In this document: one piece after another, positions 55,861 to 64,000 of the stretch | Numbering within the stretch: position 1 is the first letter of the stretch | Layout of the letters: every line of letters starts with the position of its first letter | Origin: Lichina pygmaea | Lineage: Eukaryota > Ascomycota > Lichinomycetes > Lichinales > Lichinaceae | NCBI GenBank assembly: GCA_963422465.1 | Contig: OY730170.1 | Location: 2,456,379-2,520,378, forward strand | Reading direction: 5' to 3' | Length of the DNA stretch: 64,000 nt | Position numbers and translations under genes: made by a program | Notes under the pieces: model-generated | Database searches by the model: none | What the model was told of the DNA's origin: nothing | What the model saw: only the letters and a program-made list of their open reading frames with translations

Positions 55861-56781
55861 CTAGAGGAGTTCCGGGGCAACGTACGTAGCCTCCCAGGGA
55901 TAGCAGATCCAAATGTCGTCGACGGTCTGGGCCGCCAGGTAGCGGTCGTCTTTCCACATGTCATCCGGGAGCCGGCCTTTCTTGGGCTTGTCCTTGTTGT
56001 GCAGGACGAAGATGCTGAACTTGGTCGTCTCTCCCTCTCGACCGAGACGTTTCCTGGCGGTCTCGACGTCCTTCTCGAGCTCTCGCACGGCGTACTCGAG
56101 CGTGGTCCGTGTGTCGTCTACCTCGTCTACGATGACGATGTTCTTTCCGATCAGATTCGCCATCTCCAGGCTGCTCAGATCAAGCCATTGGGTCCGTTTC
56201 ACTTGGGCTCCGGGCACTCCCACGTCTCCGTCTGCGTCGTCGTGGCCCTTGTGCTCATAGAGCGACAGCCCAATGGCTTGGATGGGGATGTTGGGCGAGT
56301 CGGCTCTTTTGAGGAAGGACCTGAACAAGATCCGGCCCACGTGGTATTTGCCATGGTTGCCCGTCAGACCAGCCCCGTCTACACACTCATACAAAAGAAG
56401 GACGATGTTGAGATTTCAGATGGCGTAAGGACGCGAGTTGATTACCGTAGGATCCGTGCTGGGACATAGCCGCCACCACCGATGGCGATCATGAGCTGGG
56501 GGTTGAAGTCATTCAGAATACGATCCGCCGAAGCCCGGCAGAGTTTGTGCACCTGCAAGGCATCAGCGTTCGATTCCAACGGTCATACTCGATCGATGCA
56601 CGTCGAACCGAAACTACAGAGAAGAAGGCTTTCCGGTAGCGCGTAGCGTTGAAGATAGGAGAAAGAATATAGATAGAGCATGAACGGGGGGCCACAGATC
56701 TCCAAGGAGAGTCCTGGTGCAAGAGATGACCACAACATGTAGACTGACCTGGTTGTAGGTGACATAGAGTTTCTTGACCAT
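55861..56781 (-). CDS. Purine phosphoribosyltransferase (HPT1/XPT1-like)
   Basis: Salvage enzyme transferring phosphoribose from PRPP to hypoxanthine/guanine or xanthine, cytosolic. Exons: 56781-56749, 56552-56446, 56320-55861; 600 bp, 199 residues, close to yeast Hpt1. Evidence: start MVKKLYVTYNQVHKLC, the GGGGYVPARILRSFLK loop, and the PRPP-binding motif IVIVDEVDDTRTTLEYAV (two Asp then Thr-Thr). The C-terminal block is WICYPWEA. The middle intron is 125 bp, with the exon joint inside ILR-SFLK. Substrate preference (hypoxanthine or xanthine) cannot be read from the sequence. Confidence 0.92.
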
Positions 56782-57144
56782 GTCTCGTGCCTTTGCAGAC
56801 TATGAAGCTGGTGAAGTTCTTTCCCAAGGCTTTTAGGCTGTCCTTTTCTGTTTGCTCCAAAGGAGGGGTGTGGGGAGTATAAACCCGCTGTAATCTGTGG
56901 CTAGCTCTAACTTTACGATGTACACATGTAAATGGCCCACCAGCCCTACCCTCTTGAGGAATTGGATATGAGCTGCCGTATCACTCCAGTGGTTTCTTCT
57001 AGGTGGTTGCCTGATGCCGGTACGTAACGTATACTCGTACGTACTGTGGTAGGTAGGAGCACGGCGAGGCAACATGACTCAGCGCTTCCTAAGCATGTCA
57101 CCCCGCCCGACGCCTACGATCCGAATGATGGTGCAACGAACGTC
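56782..57144. promoter_or_regulatory. Divergent promoter region phosphoribosyltransferase / SDR
   Basis: GGTACGTAACGTATACTCGTACGTAC-type cluster at 57020-57048 in a 363-bp gap between two divergent genes. Confidence 0.5.
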
Positions 57145-58527
57145 ATGGCGGACGACAGTGACATCCACGTCCTGGTGACAGGGGCGAACGGGTAAGAAAA
57201 CCCGAAGCGGAGAATTTGAGTGAAGACGGCTTCTGATGCGAAGCTACGAAACAGTGGCCTCGGATTTGCCATATGTCTTCGTCTCGTAGACGAGTTCGTC
57301 TGCTCCGGTCTGCCGGATCGACGTCTTCACCTGGTCGTCACCACCCGGACGAGGTCCAAAGGGGACCTCACGGTTTCGAGGCTGAAGCGACATATCAAGA
57401 AGAAGCACGACGCGCATTCCTCCCGTGTGCTGTTACGCTTGGAGAATGTCGACCTTACCGTCTTGCGCTCCGTCAGGGCGCTGTCGAAGAAGCTTAGGGA
57501 TGAGCTACCTCGTTTGGATGCTGTCATCCTGAACGCCGGAAGCGGAGGTTTCACGGGTCTGAACTGGCCACAGGCGATATGGGCTGTGATGACCGATCTC
57601 GTCCACGCCGTGACGTGGCCGGCGTACAAACGCGCATCGATCGGCTCCCTGACTGCACGCCAAACCTCTCGGGGAACATGCAAGACGGAAGGCGGCACGG
57701 TCGACGCTACGCCAAGTCTTGAGAGCACCCCGTTTCAAGAACCGCCCTTGGCTGAGATATTTTGCGCGAACGTGTTCGCGCACTACTTGCTGTCACACGA
57801 TCTTGCGCCGCTGCTGAAGGCCAGCGCCGGCCGGGGGCCGAGTGCTACGGCAGGGCGCGTCATCTGGATATCAAGCTTGGAGTCCGACCTAGGCGGTCTC
57901 CAGGTCTCGGACGTGCAGGGTCTCAGGTCCCGCGTGGCATACGAGCATTCGAAGAGGCTGACCGATGTGCTTGCTCTCACGTCGGCGCTGCCCTCGACGC
58001 AGCCCTGGGTTGAGGCGTGGCTGGAGGAGCGACTCGTCCGCGCCGGCGGTGGTGATGCGCTGCCAAAAGCGCGAGTCTACCTCGCCCACCCCGGAGTCTG
58101 CGCGACGTCGATAGTGCCGTTGCACGCCATCGTCTCCTACGCCATGATCATTGTGTTGTACCTTGCCCGGTGGCTGGGCTCGCCGTGGCACACGGTCACG
58201 GCGTACTCTGGCGCATGCGCTCCGGTGTGGCTAGCGCTGACGCCACAGGCGGAGCTGGACCGCATGGAGGACGACGGCGGGCCGGGGAAATGGGGCTCGG
58301 CAACGGACCTGTGGGGTCGGGACCGGGTGATGAGAACCGAGGTCGACGGCTGGGGTCTGGGCGGCAGGATCGACAGGGGCGGCGTGCCGGTGTCACCGAG
58401 AAGGCCCGGCAGCAGGCGCGGCGCCGTGGATCTGACAGAGGACGCGCTACAGGACTTTGAAGACCTCGGCCGTGGCTGCTGGCGTGAGATGGAAGACCTT
58501 CGAGAAGTGTGGGAAGGCATCATGTAG
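57145..58527 (+). CDS. Short-chain dehydrogenase, 3-ketosteroid reductase (ERG27)-like
   Basis: NADPH-dependent reductase resembling Erg27, which reduces the C-3 keto group in sterol demethylation at the ER. Exons 57145-57191 and 57255-58527; 1320 bp, 439 residues. The nucleotide loop VLVTGANGGLGFAI spans the intron. NAGSGGFTG is the NAG motif, VIWISSLES the catalytic Ser region and AYEHSKRL the YxxxK motif. A downstream HPGVCATSIVPL block and a hydrophobic stretch (VSYAMIIVLYLARWLG) are typical of fungal Erg27. The C-terminal ~90 residues are longer and more Gly/Arg-rich than I would expect. Other sterol or lipid reductases of the same fold remain possible. Confidence 0.82.
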
Positions 58528-58589
58528 TAGATACGGCTTGGCCGCACCGTCTCTCGTCTCAGCAAGTCCTATTGTGAAACGGCTGTTTT

Positions 58590-59460
58590 CTTCTTTCCGA
58601 CTGTTTTCGAGAAGATTGTCGTTCCCCAGGCCGATTATCCTCCCGATCGAAAGAGGGTGAAGATAAGGGAATGCCGAGGCTTCGTTGTCGTTTCCTCGTA
58701 GGGGGCGTCGGCGGCGCCGGCGGCGTCGTCAGGCTCGAGACTGTAGAGCACGTAGTCAACTTCGTCCTGGGGGGATCAAAAGTGCGTGAAACGCACGAGG
58801 CGGGTGCCGAGAGCACCATGCCGAGCAGCCGGTGGCTCCACGATGACCCTGTACACAAAGCCTTTGTCGCTGATATTCCGCTGCGAGCACCGGGCCGGTA
58901 GCTCTTTCCGTGGTGGGCAGTCGGTCATGCGAGTCTTGTGCTTCGTCCGAGACCCGACAGGCATGAAGTTGGGGCCAAGCTGACCGGGGGTAGTTGAAGT
59001 GGTCCAGAAGGATCCGCACAAGACCCCTGGCCTCCTGTCTTGCTGTAGACCTTTGTGAAGGAGTTGTTGACGTACGGTAGTGTGTCGCTGGGGTTGGTGA
59101 AGGGAAGGCGTAGAGGGCATTCAGGGTCGCGGGCACAAGGTGGTGGGATTCGGGTGTTTGCAGAAATGAAGAAGCTGATGCTCTAGATTCGAGTCCATCC
59201 ACACTGTGCAGGCCCGATGATCCGGATAGACCATCACTCGATGGAGCATCTTGTCGGCATAACTGGCCCTGATCCTGTTCCAATATTGTGTGGAGTCATA
59301 TATATCCAGCTGCAGATCCAAACGCCTGCGGGTGTGGTGTGGTGGAACAATCCCTCGTTCACCTTGGCAGTGAAAGCCTCCTCCTGCAGGATAGGGTGAG
59401 ATCTCTTCTTGACAGTATCCTGTCACCAGCCCTGCGGCGTGTAGACAAAACAACGCCTGT
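58590..59460 (-). CDS. Probable spliced coding region, unassigned
   Basis: On the minus strand several stretches look like protein in different frames: LQEEAFTAKVNEGLFHHTTPAG near 59360, YWNRIRASYADKMLHRVMVYPD near 59250, KHKTRMTDCPPRKELPARCSQ and GFVYRVIVEPPAARHGALG near 58830-58950, and DEVDYVLYSLEPDDAAGAAD near 58700-58770. Together they suggest a gene of 200-270 residues with introns, but I cannot settle the splice sites and do not recognise the family. A frame-broken pseudogene is the alternative. Confidence 0.35.
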
Positions 59461-59637
59461 GTAGTAGCTCAACCGATTTTTGATCTGTAACCACAATGTC
59501 CCAGTCTCGGGAGCACACCAGGACTAGTTTCAGGTATGGAGGGACAAATTCTTGAGCCTGCTGCTAGCACATCAAGTCCTCACAGTGCTCTGAGGCCCTG
59601 ATTAGGAGAATCTACCCATAGAGGAAACGGTCGACCG

Positions 59638-61245
59638 TCAGTCACCGGCTCCAGAGAGGGTCAAAGCGCGCTGTAGCTCCCGACAGGCGTCTTCGTAGAA
59701 CGCCGTCACAGACGTCATCTTCTTCTTGCCCGGGTCGAACAAGTATTCCAGCGGGGAGTTCTTGTCCCACGCGTGCACTGCTTGAGGGATGATGCCTCCT
59801 CGCACGTCGATCGTGTTGCCACGTCGTTCGCCCTTGCCTCTGGTGTTGCGCAGGCTTGCCTCCCTGCCCCAGTCCTTCTTGTCGCCCTCCTTTTCTGGCT
59901 CCACGGTCGTCGTCCGTCGCTTTCGGATGTGTTCGGGGTCTGTGGATCGCGTTCCGGAACCCGCACTGCCGACACCGCCGGCGCCCCGCCCGGTTATCTC
60001 AAGCAGCCGCTCCCGAAAGTCTTCACCCTCGCGAAACAAAAAGTCCCACTGACACGTATACAGGATGACGTGCTCCGGTAAAGCGTCGATGAGGTCTCCA
60101 TCGGACGCCATCGCAGGCGAAAGGTATGGGCTCTTGCCGTTGCCCGGCCAGCGCTGCCGCGCCGCTGCCGAGCCAAACGGCCACGACGGAGACGGCGGGG
60201 GTCCACAAGCGGCCTCCAGAAACGTCGCCATGGCCGGATTCAACGACTTGGATGGCCCTCCCGGATTCGACGCCCGTCGCACTTCTCGCGAGAGCGTGTA
60301 GTCCACCGGTGGATACCACGATACCAAGGCCCGGACAGTCAAACCTTCGTAGGCGACCTCCTCGACGTCGCTGTCTGGTCCTTGTTGATCGTCGTCCTCG
60401 CACGGTCCGGCCAGAAGCGGTCGTCGATCATCTCGGTCTGCGTTCTCGAAAGGTAGGTTGGTCTCCGGTCGAGACCGGACAGCCGCCTCGAAAGCAAGCG
60501 GGCTCGCTGCTCGTCTCCGCAGCTCCTCCCGCAGCCGAAGTAGCACGGTAAAACACAGGTTCCCTCCGGCGGAGAAACCACTCAGCGCTATTCTTCGGCG
60601 GTCGATGCTCAGGGCATCGGCATGTTCGTAGACCCACAGAAGAGCATCGACGCCATCTTCGACGGCAGCAGGAAACGGCCACTCCGGAGCCAACCGGTAC
60701 TCGACGCCGATCACGACGGCGTCGACCTGCTCCGCCACGGCGGTAGCCCAGCGGGCGTCGTCCGTGGCCGAGCCGAGAGCGAACCCCCCACCATGGAAGT
60801 TCAGGACGACGGGGTACCTGCGGGCCTCGTTCCGGTCCTCGGTGGCAGCTGTAGGGCCACGACGGACATCCTTCTCGAAACGATGTCGGCGCATCTCATC
60901 TTCGACCGCGTCATCGTGGTTCTTAAATCCGCTGCCGTCAACTTCAGGTCGATTGCCACCTTCGGCATCGTGCTGCGCTCGCTCGGCACCAGTAGCCCCC
61001 GCGAAATAGCATGAACGATATCCCCTAGGCACATATGCCACCAACTCGATGGTCTCTTTCCTGTGGGACGGGCTGGTGGACAGCGTCACCGGAATGCCGA
61101 CGCGAAAAGCAGGCGCCAAAGGCCGTGGCCGGGGTATTCGAAGCAAGAACATGCCGAGGGCCATGCAAGCGCGCCAGAAGAGCGCCTCCACGTAGACGAA
61201 AGCCCTGGTGGGCCATCGTCTTGATAGAAGGGCTAGCAGGAGCAT
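59638..61245 (-). CDS. Alpha/beta hydrolase, hormone-sensitive-lipase (GDXG) family
   Basis: Single exon, 535 residues. Catalytic features are the oxyanion motif NFHGGGFALGS, the nucleophile elbow LSGFSAGGNL (GxSxG), Asp in YTCQWDFLF and His in QAVHAWDK, in the right order for the triad. VIGVEYRLAPEWPFPAAVEDG is the standard family stretch. The N-terminus has hydrophobic segments (ALFWRACMALGMFLLRI), which suggests membrane association. Two low-complexity inserts (around residues 95-145 and 425-470) lengthen it beyond the usual 350-400 residues. The substrate is unknown: it could be an esterase, a lipase or a sterol deacetylase. Confidence 0.85.
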   Translation of the reverse strand: MLLLALLSRRWPTRAFVYVEALFWRACMALGMFLLRIPRPRPLAPAFRVGIPVTLSTSPSHRKETIELVAYVPRGYRSCYFAGATGAERAQHDAEGGNRPEVDGSGFKNHDDAVEDEMRRHRFEKDVRRGPTAATEDRNEARRYPVVLNFHGGGFALGSATDDARWATAVAEQVDAVVIGVEYRLAPEWPFPAAVEDGVDALLWVYEHADALSIDRRRIALSGFSAGGNLCFTVLLRLREELRRRAASPLAFEAAVRSRPETNLPFENADRDDRRPLLAGPCEDDDQQGPDSDVEEVAYEGLTVRALVSWYPPVDYTLSREVRRASNPGGPSKSLNPAMATFLEAACGPPPSPSWPFGSAAARQRWPGNGKSPYLSPAMASDGDLIDALPEHVILYTCQWDFLFREGEDFRERLLEITGRGAGGVGSAGSGTRSTDPEHIRKRRTTTVEPEKEGDKKDWGREASLRNTRGKGERRGNTIDVRGGIIPQAVHAWDKNSPLEYLFDPGKKKMTSVTAFYEDACRELQRALTLSGAGD

Positions 61246-62036
61246 CGCTCGAGACGATGGATGTACGGTACCGTACCGTACAGTACGATGAAAACACTGT
61301 ACGTATGTACGTGCAGAACGTAGCTATGGTATATCAAGATTCCCGGTGAGTGGAACCAGAATGTAACGGCTTAGGAGGAAGGTAACGCAGCGGAATCTGG
61401 CATGGTCGAGAACGACGCCATCGACCAGCGAACAAGCCTGTTGGATTCTGGAGCTCGAGGAAGCAGCTCCGGCGTTGCTGCTTCCACTACATGCGTATCT
61501 GAACAAGACCCGTAGACGGCAAGAGGGCGCAACTCTACGTGGGTGGTGTCTTTCGGCTACGACGATAGGCACTTCCTGTACATTCGTACGTACGTTACGT
61601 ACGTACTCCATACTTACGTACAGCCGCAACATGTCTGACGGCGGGGAATGCATCGGCTACGTAGTACTGTACGTAAAAATCTGGTTAGGCCTGGCCGCAG
61701 ATTAAGCCAGGAAGCCTGGGCACAGTGAGCATTTGATGCCCTGTGCTGGCAGGGCCGGGGTACAGTGGCACGACAAAAGTCTGCGTACGCCTCCATACAA
61801 GATCTACGTCGGGTATCTCCGGAGAATCAATACATAGCTCCTTACTGTTACTGGTGTGACCCCTCAACCTAATCGTACTACTTATGAAAGTAGCAGCTGA
61901 CAGCTCGTACCGGAGTACGCAGACTTGTGTCGTGACACTGTACATCCTCGGCGTCTCCAGCCCCCATCTCCACCATCTGCCTACGTAAGTACTGTACCAC
62001 TAGATTCAGGCTCGCGATCAGCAGCCGTCGCTCCTC
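61246..62036. other. GTAC-rich intergenic sequence
   Basis: Upstream of the hydrolase. GTAC/TACGTA clusters lie at 61262-61316, 61577-61620, 61660-61673 and near 61982-61997. No gene recognised. Confidence 0.5.
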
Positions 62037-62038
62037 TA

Positions 62039-62076
62039 CCCGTGCCATGGGGGGTATTGCCCCCCCATGGCACGGG
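62039..62076. repeat. 38-bp TA-flanked perfect palindrome
   Basis: Arms CCCGTGCCATGGGGGG (62039-62054) and its exact complement (62061-62076) around a 6-base loop, TATTGC. TA lies directly on both sides (62037-62038 and 62077-62078). The first eight bases, CCCGTGCC, equal the terminal bases of the pogo element at 14358. Confidence 0.92.
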
Positions 62077-63053
62077 TACCAGCCTTCTGAGGAACAGGAA
62101 GGCACGTGATCTCAGAGCCGCATGACGACATCCGTCCTGACCCGTGACGCGTGATCTGGGGCATCTGATCGGGGCGCGACGAGGGGGACGCCGGCCATCG
62201 AACGCATACGAGTGCTCGTAGTCGTAGTGCGAAGGGCCAGAACCATGCAGGCTGCAGCCGGGGCCTGGGCCTACCTGTACAGTAGGGCCTGGGGGTCTGA
62301 CGACAGGCCTGCCTGTCACCGAACCAATGGAGATCGAACTGCGGCAATTCCAGGGCCAAAAACTCTCCTGCTTCTTCGGCGTGTGTCAGAAGCTGCAGAC
62401 CAGGACAAGGGTATCGGAGGCCGACGGAAGTAGTACGACGGCAGCGGCGGACATCTCCCGGGGCGCCGATGTCATGAGTTCTGATCTGGTCCCGTACGTG
62501 TCTCGGCCGGCAGATCTGCACTGAAAGTCATGCGTCTAGGTCAAGTCCGGTCTCACACGGGCAGAGGCGAAGGGTACATTACCAGCGGCCGCCAACAGCC
62601 GTTCCCGCTTGTGCCGCTACTGTACAAGGTACAGGGCATACGTACGCAACGTACATACGTACGTATGCACACTACGTACGTACGTACAGCTGCACTATCC
62701 CGTTCGGGACGTTCAGCTTTCCACGAAGCGAGCGCCACCTGAGGCCGCAAGCCGCGTCGGTACTACAGTACGACGGTACGACGGTACGTTCAGCGCCGTG
62801 GCGCTAGCGTTCTTACGTAATCGGCGCTGTCAGCCAAGTGCGTTGCTGATGATTCGCGTTTCAGATTCTTCTCGGTCCGCTGGTCGGTCTGGTCGTACGC
62901 CGCCACGGTACGGAGGACCACAGCGTCAAAGCGCTACAGGACCCTCCAGCATACCGAAGCGCTACCCGTCGGAGGGAACCACCGAACGGCTGGGCCCATG
63001 CAGCCCTCCTCCATTGGCGGGGGACGACAAGGGAAGGCCGGCCGAAACCTGAG

Positions 63054-63087
63054 GCAGCGGCGGCGGCGGCGGCGGCAGCAGCAGCGG
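63054..63087. repeat. (CGG)n/(CAG)n trinucleotide repeat
   Basis: Tandem GCGGCGG units running into CAGCAG. Confidence 0.93.
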
Positions 63088-63744
63088 CTTGGGTGGTCAG
63101 ACCGAAAGAGAGCAAAGTCTCGGAAGTTCGCGAAGAAAGAACAGAAGAGAACGGAAGCGGGACCGAAGGAAATCAAGCAGAAGGGCGGGAGGGACACGGC
63201 TCCTTCTATTTCGGAAGGCGGCCTGGACGTGCTGGTTAGTCAGTCGTTGACGTGAGAAGCTTGGCGCGGCGCTGACGAGCATGGCGGAGAAGACCAGATG
63301 GGGGCGAGCACTCGTGCTAGGCCGAGCAGAACAACAACCGTCGGTGATCGTCCTGGTGGCGACGGCGAGGCGGACGGGCCGATCATCGCTGACGGTGGCA
63401 GCAGGCGTCAGGAAGAGGGTGCCGGTGTGCTACGCACCGTACGTGAGCCACGTCGAGATGCTCCACCGTCGGGCGCGCGGAGACACGGTCTTATCTCATG
63501 GTCGAGCCTTACCGTACCGGTACGCATTGCAGGAGAAGTTTCCATCGTTCCTTTTTCCACCGCCTTGGGCTCCGGCACCGGCACCTGCGACGAGGGCTGC
63601 GGTCGCGCTACGAGGCGGGACCGGTAGCTCGATGTTGCGGAAAGATGCCACGGGACGGTCGAAGCTGAAAAGATGGCAGGATGGATGTTGGCAGGTCGCG
63701 GCGACCACGGACGCACCAATGTACAGTACATAGTACGAGGCGTA

Positions 63745-63773
63745 CGACGACGGCGACGGCGACGACGACGGCA

Positions 63774-63815
<42 letters not shown>
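63745..63815. repeat. (CGA)n trinucleotide repeat
   Basis: Long CGA/GAC array with few interruptions, part of three trinucleotide tracts in the last kilobase. Confidence 0.93.
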
Positions 63816-63816
<1 letters not shown>

Positions 63817-64000
63817 TCATCGCCGCCTGGTCTCTGGTGGGAGGGGTGTCCTGAAGGAAACGTTGGCGCTTCGTCAGAGGGAGAGAGAGGCCATATTTCT
63901 AGATGCTACCGCAAGACGGTGCCGCTATACCGAGATACTGTAGCGCCGACATCAGCATCAGCATCAGCATCGACATCAGGAGCAGCAGCGGCGGCGACTG

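Larger units (their letters stand above)
62079..64000. other. No convincing gene; low-complexity repeats
   Basis: A GTAC cluster lies at 62640-62689, with further GTAC/CGGTAC sites at 62755-62790 and trinucleotide repeats at 63054-63087, 63745-63815 and 63950-63970. Open frames such as 63281-63733 and 62998-63255 are made largely of repeat-driven Arg, Ala, Pro and Gly and show no family. Confidence 0.4.

Noticed and set aside
63281-63733. 150-codon plus-strand frame near the window end
   Set aside because: Overlaps competing frames on the other strand and contains no conserved motif; likely chance.
62079-64000. CRISPR array or plasmid-like structure suggested by the repeats
   Set aside because: The repeats are simple trinucleotide tracts without spacers; the sequence is eukaryotic nuclear DNA.

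Overview
The window looks like a chromosome segment of a filamentous ascomycete (Pezizomycotina-like). The genes are compact and CG-rich, most introns are 50-130 bp GT-AG introns, and the gene set is fungal: a full TOR kinase, fungal-type cystathionine gamma-synthase, RPL13, Arp6, an ADCK2-like ABC1 kinase, DPM3, an HPT1-like phosphoribosyltransferase and an ERG27-like reductase. Pogo/Fot1 DNA transposons, a Tad-type LINE and a chromovirus LTR element fit the same group. I infer the group from protein features only and name no species.

Bases 1-8087 are a transposon nest. A Ty3/gypsy chromovirus (1093-7538, with LTRs and a 5-bp target duplication) sits inside a minus-strand pogo/Fot1 element (pieces 7539-8087 and about 720-1092). 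A second, reverse-oriented copy of the same LTR family is cut by the window start (1-629). The outer pogo element abuts a cystathionine gamma-synthase gene (8022-10356, minus), whose last codons and stop lie inside the transposon. Next come a DUR3-like sodium:solute symporter gene (11359-13708, minus) and a second pogo element (14358-19463), itself split by a 5'-truncated LINE (15898-18610, 11-bp target duplication). A decayed P450 follows near 20.1-20.7 kb.

From 21.7 to 61.2 kb the window is mostly ordinary gene space. In order it holds: ABC1 kinase (minus) divergent from the 12-exon TOR gene; a Rap1GDS1-like armadillo protein (minus); DPM3; a conserved fungal protein (minus); an oxidoreductase-like-domain mitochondrial protein; RPL13 (minus); a coiled-coil protein (minus); a leucine-rich-repeat protein; a cyclin-D1-binding-protein-like (GCIP) gene (minus); Arp6; a purine phosphoribosyltransferase (minus); a short-chain dehydrogenase; an unresolved minus-strand coding region; and an alpha/beta hydrolase (minus). 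The last 2.7 kb holds low-complexity and palindromic DNA without a convincing gene.

The most notable observations are these. The FRB domain of TOR has tryptophan where rapamycin-sensitive TORs have the key serine. The end of the cystathionine gamma-synthase gene is transposon-derived and lies in a block with no CpG. Clusters of GTAC/TACGTA palindromes lie in the promoter gaps and were not noticed in the exons. Small inverted-repeat elements include a 201-bp MITE-like element between ABC1 and TOR and a 38-bp TA-flanked palindrome that shares its terminal octamer with the second pogo transposon.

Exon boundaries were worked out by hand from reading frame, splice sites and family conservation. 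Summed exon lengths are divisible by three for every gene given an explicit complete exon list.
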